Of a DNA stretch of 64,000 nt, positions 8,938-17,072 are shown in pieces. The notes below the pieces were generated by a model. That model saw only the letters and a list, made by a program, of their open reading frames with translations, was not told the origin of the DNA and did not search any database. This stretch comes from Paucilactobacillus suebicus DSM 5007 = KCTC 3549 (GTDB lineage: Bacteria; Bacillota; Bacilli; Lactobacillales; Lactobacillaceae). Within the stretch, counting starts at the first letter, position 1, and each line of letters starts with the position of its first letter. Location of the stretch: assembly GCF_001434475.1 (NCBI RefSeq), contig NZ_AZGF01000009.1:1-64000 (forward strand), given 5' to 3'. The position numbers were made by a program, and so were the translations under genes.

Positions 8938-9003
8938 ACGGGTGCAAAACTGATTTACTATCATAAAAAATCAGGAAATTGCCCTGGTTGAAGAATTATA
9001 TTA

Positions 9004-9381
9004 TTAGCCAAATAAACGCGACAATTTTTCAGATGTTTTAAGCTTTCTTTCAAAAGAAAAATAACGACCATTATCATTAGTTAATGTAATTGAACTAACG
9101 GATGAATTCTTCATAATGCATTGTGCGATTTCATTCAGAAAGATTAGTTGATCATTAATTGTGGGTTTTGCTGTATCAATATTCCAAGTATCATCAACTG
9201 ATTTTCCTTCAACGGTAACTTCGTTAAATGGATCACTGGTGGTCATCGCATCATTTTTAAGTAACTCAACCACGTCGACAAGTTCCTGGTGGTTTCTTAC
9301 TTGGTAACAAATATCTGTGTGTTCAATATTTTCAATAACTTGCTTAATTTGAGATAGTGAGGCTGGACGGATTTCTGACAT
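9004..9381 (-). CDS. Hypothetical protein
   Basis: 125 residues, acidic, soluble, no recognised domain. AAAGGAAG precedes the ATG. The C-terminal third (SSVSSITLTNDNGRYFSFER) looks like a beta hairpin, the N-terminal part is helical. It faces a 440-base AT-rich region on its upstream side. I can give no function. Confidence 0.55.
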   Translation of the reverse strand: MSEIRPASLSQIKQVIENIEHTDICYQVRNHQELVDVVELLKNDAMTTSDPFNEVTVEGKSVDDTWNIDTAKPTINDQLIFLNEIAQCIMKNSSVSSITLTNDNGRYFSFERKLKTSEKLSRLFG

Positions 9382-9825
9382 GCTGATCTTCCTTTGTAAT
9401 ATTATTATTTATGTAAAAATATTGGGACATTGCCGTTGCAGCCAATAGTTCCCTGGATTGCACAGAACAATTATCTGACCGCAATCCTAATTGATAAAAC
9501 TTCTGTGACTTCTTTCATATCATGGATGGTGATTGTTATATTCTCGCGGTAGTTACGTAATGAAAGGATTAAAAACGTAACTAATGAATACATTATACCG
9601 TAATAATATGTATATATGGTGTTAAAAATTATCTTTTTCTTAAAAAATATAATAAATCAATAGATAATATTGACATTTTTACATAAATTTCACTGAAATC
9701 CTTTCTAAGGACGATAAATCGGTCGTTGTTATTTACTTGTCGGCTCCATGCATACTAAAATATACATATAGATGGTGTATTTCTTTCTGTATATATCTGG
9801 TAATGGTTGGTTAGGAGTGGGAAAA
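9382..9825. other. 444-base intergenic region between divergent genes
   Basis: AT-rich. It contains a perfect inverted repeat AGTTACGT / ACGTAACT (9551-9582, 16-base spacer), a possible operator, and a TTGACA hexamer near 9670. No terminator-like hairpin and no convincing short coding frame were found apart from the ribbon-helix-helix gene that follows. Confidence 0.4.
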
Positions 9826-9972
9826 ATGACAAAAAGAAAATTTACGACAACGATGGATCCTGAATTGATTAAACAGTTGAAATTAGCTGCTGTTGAAGAA
9901 GACGTGAGCGTTGCTAATATATTGGACCGATTAATCAAAAAATTTTTAGATGAGCATCCTAATGCTGAGTGA
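9826..9972 (+). CDS. Ribbon-helix-helix (CopG/Arc-type) small DNA-binding protein
   Basis: 48 residues from the ATG at 9826, which follows TAGGAGTGG; the longer frame begins before that site. MTKRKFTTTMDPELIKQLK is the strand-turn-helix of the Arc/CopG fold, EEDVSVANILDRLIKKFLDE the second helix with its conserved hydrophobic spacing. Such proteins dimerise and insert the N-terminal ribbon into DNA. No toxin gene is linked, so this looks like a stand-alone regulator, perhaps of the inverted repeat at 9551-9582 or of the next gene, 88 bases downstream. Confidence 0.7.
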   Translation: MTKRKFTTTMDPELIKQLKLAAVEEDVSVANILDRLIKKFLDEHPNAE

Positions 9973-10060
9973 TTGTTAGTTATATAAGTCAATTTTGTTG
10001 CGTTATGAATGGTGATCCGATAGACTTGTGGCAATCATAATCAGGAGGGGACTGATTGGA

Positions 10061-10621
10061 ATGATTCGTGAAATAAAAAGGACACCTGTTGAGTTACAAG
10101 AGGTGATGCAACACATTTTTCCGGATAATTTACCTAATGAATTGGCACAAGAACAGGAGCTAGATTTGTTTGCTAAATTTGTTAGTGATTATCATATTGT
10201 TCAAGCTGATGATAGCCAAAGCGTTAAAAAGCACCTGTTGTTAGACCAGGTCATGCAACAAATTCTTGATTTCTATCATTTTACCCGTGCAAATTCACTT
10301 GATCGTTCCCGTGTTTTTAAAGATCAAAATGGAGTGTCATGGCTATTTGTATCACCCAACGTTGTTTCAAGAGTGACTGGTTATGCTGAAAATGTAAAAG
10401 ATAACTATGATGATTCTAATTCTTCGTATCTTGGCAAACATCAGTTACCAGTCACACCGAGTGATGACAGCGATAGGAACTTTTCATTAGATACTATTAT
10501 TTTAGGATTGGATAGTTTTAGATTTCCTGGGCGATCGTTTGATATAATGTTTAGGTTAGATCAATTAGAGTTTTTAATTGAAAATGTCTCAGATCAGGGA
10601 TTTTTAACTGAATTTAAGTGA
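10061..10621 (+). CDS. Hypothetical protein
   Basis: 186 residues from the ATG at 10061, about ten bases after AGGAGGGG. No family recognised. It is acidic, soluble and mixed alpha/beta; there is no signal peptide or cysteine. It may be co-transcribed with the ribbon-helix-helix gene 88 bases upstream. The gene converges on a paralogue-family gene at 10689 through a shared terminator. Confidence 0.55.
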   Translation: MIREIKRTPVELQEVMQHIFPDNLPNELAQEQELDLFAKFVSDYHIVQADDSQSVKKHLLLDQVMQQILDFYHFTRANSLDRSRVFKDQNGVSWLFVSPNVVSRVTGYAENVKDNYDDSNSSYLGKHQLPVTPSDDSDRNFSLDTIILGLDSFRFPGRSFDIMFRLDQLEFLIENVSDQGFLTEFK

Positions 10622-10642
10622 TACTAATCGATAGCTAGTACT

Positions 10643-10686
10643 AAAAATATGGCTGAAGGATACACTCCTTTCAGCCATATTTTTGA
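10643..10686. terminator. Bidirectional terminator
   Basis: AAAAATATGGCTGAAGGA and TCCTTTCAGCCATATTTTT pair with one bulge around TACAC, between convergent genes. Confidence 0.8.
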
Positions 10687-10688
10687 GT

Positions 10689-11276
10689 TTATTCAATTTT
10701 AAATATATGTTTTAGCAATTTCATTCTTCTTAAACCACTATGCCAAATTAACGACCAGAAATCATCGTTCAGATCTAACGAATTCATTTCAATATCGTGT
10801 AACTTTTCTGGAGAGAAATTAATGTTTTTATCCTCCATATATTCTTCGGTTACGTGCGACATCATTTGAATGAAGCCATATTCGTAGCCATTTGCATATG
10901 CTTCAAGGATTGGAGTATATCCCATTGGTAAATGCTGTTCATCACCAAGTTTAGCGTTAAATTCTTCTTGACTGACTCTCTCATCATATTTGATTGATGT
11001 GGTCATGTCGTTAATAAATTGTTCGTAGAAAAGAGACTTATAATCTTCGTAGTCTTGAGATACGTAGTAATTAATGGATGATTGTAACTGAATAGTCACT
11101 TCGTATTCATCGATTTTATCTGGTCCTGTCATTCTGATGAATGCTGTATAGACATCAGTTTCAGAATCAATTAGACCAAGCATGAAGTGGTTCATTAACA
11201 TAATAGGCCATTCGGTATAGTTTTTCAGCGGAAATGAAGCATCGATCGCACTGTTAAGGGAGTCTATTTTTCGCAT
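10689..11276 (-). CDS. Member A of an unrecognised three-copy protein family
   Basis: 195 residues. It is clearly paralogous to the proteins at 15021-15611 and 16208-16771: all begin with a Leu-Asn-(Ala/Ser)-Ala-(Ile/Val)-Asp segment followed by FP and a WP dipeptide, share an LF(Y/H)-(D/E)-QFI block in the middle, the nearly invariant PMGYxPxxEAxxxGYxFGFxQM core, and a W-x3-W(H/K) pair before the C-terminal L-K-x-(L/I)-(F/L). No membrane segment, signal or catalytic motif is visible; the fold is probably helical. All three lie on the minus strand within 6 kb, which suggests local duplication. Function unknown. Confidence 0.65.
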   Translation of the reverse strand: MRKIDSLNSAIDASFPLKNYTEWPIMLMNHFMLGLIDSETDVYTAFIRMTGPDKIDEYEVTIQLQSSINYYVSQDYEDYKSLFYEQFINDMTTSIKYDERVSQEEFNAKLGDEQHLPMGYTPILEAYANGYEYGFIQMMSHVTEEYMEDKNINFSPEKLHDIEMNSLDLNDDFWSLIWHSGLRRMKLLKHIFKIE

Positions 11277-11431
11277 ACGTTACTCCAATTTAATTAATTT
11301 ATATAATTATAGCTTAAATTGTTAATTTTGATAATACTAATACAGTATTTACATAAAAAGTGTATATTTATGGTTTTATTTTCAAAAAATGAGATAATGG
11401 TATATACAATATACCGAGAGGAAGTAATCAA

Positions 11432-12217
11432 ATCACCGATTTCAAACCAAAGTGGATGCTACTGAGCTTTAATGATCGGTATGCAATTAACGTTTCCCAA
11501 ATATTGATGACGCATTTAGCGCAGCACGGAATTGAAAATGCAGATCATAAACTAACGATCGATTACGACCAATTAATGCAGGATGTTATTAATAACACAA
11601 CATTTGTCATTTTTAACTGGACAGATGCAGTTAAAAACGAGTTGGTAAATTTTGCTTTTACAAATAAAGTTGATAATCCAGCTAACATCGTTGGTACTGG
11701 CAATTTTGTATATACCAAACGCCTTAGTGATGGGTCTATTGATGCGTCTGCTGGAGAAGATTGGGCAAATCAGATTAAAGAAAATGATTCACTGCGACGC
11801 CAAAACCATATTATTACCATGGACAGTAGTGCTGATGAAATAATGAGATCCTTGATATTTGCGCCTGATCAAGATATGCAGCAAAGAATTGATGTTAATA
11901 GCATCTCCACGTGGATTAAGTATATCCAAGAACAGATTTATCGAGAATTTGCCCACCATAGTGCATCGATTGCTGCTAATTTTGATAATGAATCTAAATT
12001 TGGATTGGCAATGAGCGCATACTCGCAGTTACCGGCTGAACAACAACAGGATAATTTAATGAATTTAAAGCAAAAAATCGCTGAAAATCGATTTAATGAT
12101 TTAACCGACATTCAACGATATATTTTTGACACTCAGAGTTTTAATAATGTGATTTTACAGGGGCCTGGAAAGGGATTGTATGCTTATCCAGCCGGGGACA
12201 TATTTCCACCAAAGTAA
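11432..12217 (+). CDS. Hypothetical protein with a possible ATC start codon
   Basis: 261 residues if begun at the ATC at 11432, 253 if begun at the ATG at 11456. The only good ribosome binding site, AGAGGAAG (11417-11424), stands seven bases before the ATC and gives ITDFKPKWMLLSFNDRY as the N-terminus; the ATG has nothing suitable upstream. ATC is a rare but known initiator. The protein is soluble, mixed alpha/beta, with a Gly/Pro-rich end. No family recognised. It is monocistronic and divergent from the paralogue at 10689. Confidence 0.55.
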   Translation: MTDFKPKWMLLSFNDRYAINVSQILMTHLAQHGIENADHKLTIDYDQLMQDVINNTTFVIFNWTDAVKNELVNFAFTNKVDNPANIVGTGNFVYTKRLSDGSIDASAGEDWANQIKENDSLRRQNHIITMDSSADEIMRSLIFAPDQDMQQRIDVNSISTWIKYIQEQIYREFAHHSASIAANFDNESKFGLAMSAYSQLPAEQQQDNLMNLKQKIAENRFNDLTDIQRYIFDTQSFNNVILQGPGKGLYAYPAGDIFPPK

Positions 12218-12338
12218 AAAAAAAATTGATTTGATGAAATGGACAATATAATCCGCAACACATTGTTAAACCGAATAACAAATGTGGCCAAAATTGACAT
12301 CGTCCGACGTTTTTTGTCAGAAACGCCAAAGCAGTATT

Positions 12339-12536
12339 TTAGATTAGATCACACGTAATGCTATCCAACACATAACGATCCTGGTTTGCAGCCTCATTAT
12401 CACCTGGAGTTTTACCGAACTGTTCTTCACAGTAACTGATTACGCGAAGCTTTTTGTTGCTGGCGTAAATTGCTGAATCTTCGGTTGCAGTTTTATCTAT
12501 TAACACGTAGATTTGTTTTGATTTAATCTTTTGCAT
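12339..12536 (-). CDS. Small hypothetical protein
   Basis: 65 residues with AGAGGT placed well before the ATG. The N-terminus is basic (QKIKSKQ), the remainder acidic. Two cysteines are present, but not as a pair. No known domain. It converges on the gene ending at 12217, leaving about 120 bases without a clear terminator. Confidence 0.5.
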   Translation of the reverse strand: MQKIKSKQIYVLIDKTATEDSAIYASNKKLRVISYCEEQFGKTPGDNEAANQDRYVLDSITCDLI

Positions 12537-12653
12537 CTTAAATTACCTCTTTTAGTATAATTAGTTAACTATTGTAAGTTATTTTAGCACTAATAGTTTT
12601 AACGTAAATGAGTGTTTTTATTTTTGAATGATAAATAATAAAAATGAAACAAT

Positions 12654-12697
12654 AAAAAAGCTGGTATTAAAGGATTTTTCCTTAATATCAGCTTTTT
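12654..12697 (-). terminator. Terminator, leftward
   Basis: AAAAAGCTG-TATTAAAGGA and its complement enclose a short T-rich loop. The A run on the left becomes the U run of the leftward transcript ending after 12707. Confidence 0.7.
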
Positions 12698-12706
12698 AAA
12701 ATTTTA

Positions 12707-13105
12707 CTAGTCTGTAGCTACGGTATCAGTTTCTTTAACCAAGGGTGTTGTTTCATGGATCAACCAATCAGTAATTTCCATCAACTGATTGACATCCATG
12801 TCACCTTTTTTATTTTCGAGCGTTAGGAGTGAAGAATCCATTTCACCGAGCGCTAGTGTGTAATAGTGACTTTTATCTCGCAAGGCCATAATGCGATTGT
12901 ATCCATGGCTAATATTACATTCAAAGATATCTTTAATTGTTGATTCATGTTTCCAGTAGCGCAGTTCTTCAGCAAATTTCGTCAATGTTTGAATAGACTT
13001 TCGGGCTGCATGCTTTCGCTTAGCCGGATCTTTAATTTGAGCTAATCGAGCAGGGTTGATATGTGGTTCGAGCGTCTTAACAGTAGCCGGGATAATTAAA
13101 TTCAT
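12707..13105 (-). CDS. Hypothetical protein
   Basis: 132 residues from the ATG at 13105, eight bases behind GAGG. The first half is basic and Ala/Lys/Arg-rich (AKRKHAARKSIQTL), the second acidic, with a predicted helical bundle. No signal or membrane segment. I do not recognise the family. It precedes its own terminator and has no operon partner. Confidence 0.55.
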   Translation of the reverse strand: MNLIIPATVKTLEPHINPARLAQIKDPAKRKHAARKSIQTLTKFAEELRYWKHESTIKDIFECNISHGYNRIMALRDKSHYYTLALGEMDSSLLTLENKKGDMDVNQLMEITDWLIHETTPLVKETDTVATD

Positions 13106-13311
13106 CAAAATAACCTCTTCATATTAATAATTGTAAGTATTTGTATTCGGTTACATTATAAAACAAAGTTACTGGATTTAATGTTATATTTCAGTTAGAT
13201 TTTTAGCTTGATTTTTAATTATTTATTCATTTTCGTGAATTTAAAACAAAATGGTGGTCAATATTATAGGCCGCCATCTTTGTAGAATATAAAAATTATT
13301 TTTCACTTAGC

Positions 13312-14070
13312 TTATTGTGCAGTGTAACCACCATCAACAACAAATTCAGAACCAGTAGCAAACTTGGATTCATCAGAAGCTAAATAAACGCAGATATATG
13401 CAATATCATCTGGTTCACCCAAATGGCCCATCGGCGTTTTGGTACGATCTGCCATCGCATCTTCGGCCCCTGGAATGTTTTCAACTAATGGGGTCTTGAT
13501 ATATCCTGGATGAACTGTGTTTACACGTACTCCGTAATCCTTCAAAGCACAATCGAGTGCGGCGGATTTGGACATAATCCTAACAGCACCTTTTGATGCA
13601 TTGTAAGCACCAAGGTTTGGATCACCAATAAATCCTTCAATCGATGACATATTGATAATAGATGCACCAAGATTTTTGTTCTTCATGCGCTGGATCGCTA
13701 GACGAGTACCGAAAAATACGCCATCTAGGTTAATTGACATTAATTTACGCCATGTTTCTGTGGAGGTTTCTTCAATCGATCCTGTTAAGCCAACACCTGC
13801 GTTATTAACTAGTGTTGAAACAGGACCAAATATTTTTTCAGTTTCATCAAATAATTTTACCCAGCCATCTTCATCGGCTGAATCATGTTGAATAAACCGA
13901 ATTTCATCAGGACCACCAATTTTCTTGGCAGCTTCTTCACCTACATCTGCATGACGCCCAGTGATGACAACCTTTGCTCCCTCTTTAACAAAACGATTTG
14001 CGATACCAAAACCAATGCCGAGACTCCCACCAGTGACAATTGCAACTTTTCCGTCTAAACGATGACTCAT
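13312..14070 (-). CDS. R-specific alcohol dehydrogenase-like short-chain dehydrogenase
   Basis: 252 residues, exactly the length of the NADP-dependent R-specific alcohol dehydrogenases of Lactobacillus brevis and L. kefiri, which it closely resembles along its whole length from memory. Visible features are the TGGSLGIG nucleotide loop (residues 13-20), TGRH at 37-40 (the basic residue favours NADPH), NNAG at 89-92, and the catalytic Ser143, Tyr156 and Lys160. The terminal Gln matches the magnesium-binding C-terminus of that group. It reduces ketones to R-alcohols reversibly. It is a single gene; a cre-like sequence lies upstream at 14133-14146. Confidence 0.88.
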   Translation of the reverse strand: MSHRLDGKVAIVTGGSLGIGFGIANRFVKEGAKVVITGRHADVGEEAAKKIGGPDEIRFIQHDSADEDGWVKLFDETEKIFGPVSTLVNNAGVGLTGSIEETSTETWRKLMSINLDGVFFGTRLAIQRMKNKNLGASIINMSSIEGFIGDPNLGAYNASKGAVRIMSKSAALDCALKDYGVRVNTVHPGYIKTPLVENIPGAEDAMADRTKTPMGHLGEPDDIAYICVYLASDESKFATGSEFVVDGGYTAQ

Positions 14071-14132
14071 GAAATCGACCTCCTATAATCTTAGTATACT
14101 TGGATCATAACATAGCCCTGTCTAACCGCCAA

Positions 14133-14146
14133 ATGAAACGCTTACA
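14133..14146 (-). promoter_or_regulatory. Possible cre (catabolite-responsive) site upstream of the alcohol dehydrogenase
   Basis: On the minus strand TGTAAGCGTTTCAT resembles the CcpA consensus in its left half and core, with mismatches at the right end. It lies about 65 bases before the start codon. Confidence 0.3.
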
Positions 14147-14313
14147 TAAAATTTTGAAAATAATGTCAAACAGTTTGAAATCAGTTATTAAATTGCAATT
14201 TATGACAGATCAATGAAGAATGTCCTGGCATCTTGATATGAATTAGTGACACAATTTAGTTAAAACGTGTGGTATAACATAGGCATCATACTAATGACGG
14301 GTGAATAATAATA

Positions 14314-15018
14314 ATGATAATTAACCAGGAAAATTTACTACAAGCAGATGAAATAAAGGATCAATTAAAAAAAGAGGTCGTTGATGAAAGCCGAATTAAA
14401 ATTGGTAGTTTGGTTTTCAGCAACTTCCTCAAGTATTATCAATTATGTAGATCAGCAGTTAATGAAGTTAGTACAAGATTGGATAATTTAAATACTGACT
14501 TCCAATTACGATATGAACATAATCCAATTAATCGAATTGATGAACGAATTAAAAATATTCATAGTTTAATGCATAAAGTGGCACGAAAAGGGATACCCAA
14601 AGATTTAGATATGATTAACCGACGAATTCATGACATTGCTGGTGTTCGTGTTATTGTTAATTATATTGATGATGTTTACCTTGTTCGTGATGCTTTATTA
14701 GCTCAAAGTGACATCAAATTAATTAGGACAAGAGACTACATTAAACATCCTAAGGATAACGGATACCGGAGTTTGCATTTAGTGGTATCAGTGCCAGTTT
14801 TTCAAACTGATGGTAAAAAGATAGCTTTAGTGGAGGTTCAAATTAGAACGATGGGGATGGATATGTGGGCCAGTTTGGATGAAAAAATGCATTACCAGGC
14901 GGTTAAAAATTCGCAGGCAGGAGTTCATGCGCCAGAATTAGAAAAATATGCTGGAGAACTTAATAGTATTGAAAGGGATATGCAGACAATTTTTACCGAA
15001 CTGGGGGAGACAGATTGA
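14314..15018 (+). CDS. relP: Small alarmone synthetase (RelP/RelQ-type GTP pyrophosphokinase)
   Basis: 234 residues, a single synthetase domain without hydrolase or regulatory domains. It contains RIHDIAGVRV (about residues 105-115), DYIKHPKDNGYRSLHLVV (the G-loop region that binds the GDP/GTP acceptor) and EVQIRTMGMDMWASLDEKM (the catalytic Glu and C-terminal helix). Such enzymes transfer pyrophosphate from ATP to GDP or GTP to give (p)ppGpp and are usually induced by envelope or alkaline stress. KHPKDNGYRSLH looks more like RelP (YwaC) than RelQ, but I hold that sub-assignment loosely. The ATG follows a weak GGGTGA. The stop lies two bases from the convergent gene at 15021. Confidence 0.85.
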   Translation: MIINQENLLQADEIKDQLKKEVVDESRIKIGSLVFSNFLKYYQLCRSAVNEVSTRLDNLNTDFQLRYEHNPINRIDERIKNIHSLMHKVARKGIPKDLDMINRRIHDIAGVRVIVNYIDDVYLVRDALLAQSDIKLIRTRDYIKHPKDNGYRSLHLVVSVPVFQTDGKKIALVEVQIRTMGMDMWASLDEKMHYQAVKNSQAGVHAPELEKYAGELNSIERDMQTIFTELGETD

Positions 15019-15020
15019 AT

Positions 15021-15611
15021 TTAGCTTATGTCAAATAAATGTTTTAATACGGCAATTCTTTTTACGCCATCATGCCAAATCTTACCCCAATATCGATCAT
15101 CAAATTCGAATGAATTCATTTCGATTTTCTGAATCTTGGTATTTGAAAAATGAACATCATTTGTGACCATATATTGTTTAGTGATATGCTCCATCATCTG
15201 TGTGAACCCAAAATTATAGCCGGTTGCGTACGCCTCAATAATCGGCGTATATCCCATGGGTAAGGGTGCACCAGGAGTTCTTGCCACAATATGATAGGTA
15301 TTTTTTGTAATTCTTTGGTCGTATTGAATGCTTTCTGACATTTCTTGAATAAATTGATCGTGAAATAATTTTTGGTAGTTGACAGTGTCTTTCTTGATAA
15401 ATGAATCTGTAACTATGCGACACTCAACAATTTGTTTCTGAGTCAATTTAGATGTGTGAAATTGAAGTCGCAAAAATGACTGATATAGTTTAAGTTCACT
15501 ATTTGTTATTCCTGTATTTAACTGTATTACCAGTTTTTCGGGCCAGTGGTGATATTCTTCCACTGGAAAACATGTATCAATAGCGGCATTTAGGGTGTTG
15601 GTAATTGGCAT
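15021..15611 (-). CDS. Member B of the unrecognised three-copy protein family
   Basis: 196 residues. It has the full family pattern described for member A: the N-terminal AIDTCFP and WP, LFHDQFI in the middle, PMGYTPIIEAYATGYNFGF as core and IWHDG near the end. It is closest to member A in the core (PMGYTPI-EAYA-GY). The gene is tail to tail with the alarmone synthetase with only two bases between the stops and no terminator between them, so the two transcripts must overlap. GGAGG precedes the ATG. Function unknown. Confidence 0.65.
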   Translation of the reverse strand: MPITNTLNAAIDTCFPVEEYHHWPEKLVIQLNTGITNSELKLYQSFLRLQFHTSKLTQKQIVECRIVTDSFIKKDTVNYQKLFHDQFIQEMSESIQYDQRITKNTYHIVARTPGAPLPMGYTPIIEAYATGYNFGFTQMMEHITKQYMVTNDVHFSNTKIQKIEMNSFEFDDRYWGKIWHDGVKRIAVLKHLFDIS

Positions 15612-15780
15612 AATAGCGCCTCCACGTCTATTTATTAATAATAGTGTACCGCTTTAATCAATGATTACGAAATAGCTTGAGGGCCATTATTTTATTAAAC
15701 ATTCTTTTGTTTGGAAAAAAATAAGTGGAAAAATTTGGCAAGGTATTGCACAATCGTATTAGTGTATTTACAATATTAAT

Positions 15781-15913
15781 TGTATTCAAATTTTTGGATA
15801 TCTTATTAGTGTTTAAGGCTGACTCCGACTCCTCCTAAGATGTTGAAGAAGCCATACTAACTATCACAATTGCGACAGCTACTGGTCATCCCCCAGTAAC
15901 TGTTGCTTTTTTT
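15781..15913 (+). ncRNA. Candidate small RNA A (about 133 nt)
   Basis: The promoter TTGCAC-N17-TACAAT (15746-15774) leads to a predicted start at 15781, TGTATTCAAA, as in candidate C. TATTCAAA can pair with TTTGGATA to form a 5' hairpin. A central GACTCCGACTCCTCCTAAG can pair with Shine-Dalgarno sequences. The 3' end is a 13-pair terminator (15872-15913) whose loop reads TCATCCC. No start codon with a ribosome binding site is present. It lies directly upstream of candidate B. Confidence 0.6.
15872..15913 (+). terminator. Terminator of small RNA A
   Basis: GCGACAG-C-TACTGG pairs with CCAGTA-A-CTGTTGC with a single mismatch, followed by seven T residues. Confidence 0.8.
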
Positions 15914-15967
15914 GTGGGCACTTTCAACCAACATATTGCCGAATTATATTATATAAAGTAAAATAAA

Positions 15968-16104
15968 AAAGTACCCAGAATTGGATATTTTGGATACTTT
16001 ACTCCTGGTTTATGATGATTCCTCCCAAAATCAACTAGACCAGTTCCTCTATCCAGCACACTAACGTTATATCCCCAATATAACGTTAGTGTGTTATTTT
16101 TTTT
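15968..16104 (+). ncRNA. Candidate small RNA B (about 135 nt)
   Basis: The promoter TTGCCG-N17-TAAAAT (15936-15964) begins 23 bases after the terminator of candidate A. The 5' part folds as AAAGTACC / GG(A)TACTTT. TTTACTCCTGG and ATTCCTCCC in the middle are C-rich and Shine-Dalgarno-complementary. The 3' hairpin (16058-16092) has a perfect 15-pair stem with a CCCCA loop and a long T run. No coding potential. A and B form a tandem pair with no gene on this strand for about 2 kb on either side. Confidence 0.6.
16058..16104 (+). terminator. Terminator of small RNA B
   Basis: ACACTAACGTTATAT and ATATAACGTTAGTGT form a perfect stem with a CCCCA loop, then GTTATTTTTTTT. Confidence 0.9.
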
Positions 16105-16150
16105 GATTATAAATACATATATTTGGATTAATTATAGAAAATAACGGCAT

Positions 16151-16182
16151 AAAAAAGCCCGATCATGATATATCAATGATCG
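16151..16182 (-). terminator. Terminator, leftward
   Basis: CGATCATtgatatatcATGATCG followed on the minus strand by GGCTTTTTT, downstream of the gene ending at 16208. Confidence 0.75.
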
Positions 16183-16207
16183 AGTGAAAATTAAGATCAC
16201 GGTGTTT

Positions 16208-16771
16208 TTAAAACACACCGAGTAAATTTTTTAAAACTGCAATTTGCGCAAAGCCGTCTTTCCACACATGGTTCCATTGCTGATCAGTATAGTCAAAGGC
16301 AGCAGCCTGAATTTCTTTTAACTTATTATCAGAAAATTGTGTGCGGTTAAAATCCATGTATTCATTTGACACATGCTTAACCATTTGGGTGAAGCCAAAC
16401 TGATAACCGGTGGAAAAAGCTTCAAGGACAGGACCGTATCCCATTGGCTTGTTGCCAACACCATCAGTCTCTGCTTGATCGGTGTTGATGGCATGTTTCA
16501 TATCATCAATAAATTGATCGTAGAATAAATCGTTGTAATTTTCGATATCCTTATCGATATATTTATATGCGACGTCTCTGGCTTGTTGAATTTGTGTTTT
16601 TGATAAGAAATCCGAGCCAGTTAATACCTGCATGAAAGCACGGTAAACTCTTACCTCAGCATCAGTGATACCAAGGTTGAGCTGGTATTCCAATTTTTTG
16701 GGCCATTGATCGAATTGATCTGTTGGGAAGAAAAGATCAACTGCGGAGTTCAAAGAATTAATTGTTTGCAT
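16208..16771 (-). CDS. Member C of the unrecognised three-copy protein family
   Basis: 187 residues, the shortest of the three. The pattern is kept: INSLNSAVDLFFP at the start, QWPKKL, LFYDQFIDDM, PMGYGPVLEAF with GYQFGFTQM, and HVWKDG near the end. The region between the middle block and the core is eight to ten residues shorter than in A and B. A ribosome binding site (GGAGGG) precedes the ATG. It ends in its own terminator, and two candidate small RNAs lie between it and member B. Function unknown. Confidence 0.65.
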   Translation of the reverse strand: MQTINSLNSAVDLFFPTDQFDQWPKKLEYQLNLGITDAEVRVYRAFMQVLTGSDFLSKTQIQQARDVAYKYIDKDIENYNDLFYDQFIDDMKHAINTDQAETDGVGNKPMGYGPVLEAFSTGYQFGFTQMVKHVSNEYMDFNRTQFSDNKLKEIQAAAFDYTDQQWNHVWKDGFAQIAVLKNLLGVF

Positions 16772-17072
16772 GACATTTGCCCTCCAGTTCCATTTATTAT
16801 GTCTCTATTATAACCTTAAATACGTAATCAGATGATTAGAATATTGAAATTTTTCACTTTTTTTAACTTTTTTCCGTATCTACTATCAACCTATGGGTAC
16901 ATGTAGCGCGGTTTTTGTGATAAGTAGTTTGTTTTATATCTCAACTAACGTACAATAGTGGCCTAGCTTAATAAATATATGGCATTAACTAATTGAATAA
17001 TTGTTAACATGTCCAAAATAATTCCGACAATGTTAAAATAACGACATATTTAATATTGAGGAGTGACACTAG
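16772..17072. other. 300-base intergenic region
   Basis: Divergent upstream DNA of member C and the PatB-type gene. AT-rich; AACAT and ATGTT (about 17006-17034) form a loose inverted repeat near the rightward gene. I see nothing else of note. Confidence 0.4.

Noticed and set aside
7811-17000. Reading the 7.8-17 kb stretch as a prophage or integrative element
   Set aside because: No integrase, attachment-site repeats, structural or replication genes are visible; base composition does not change noticeably.
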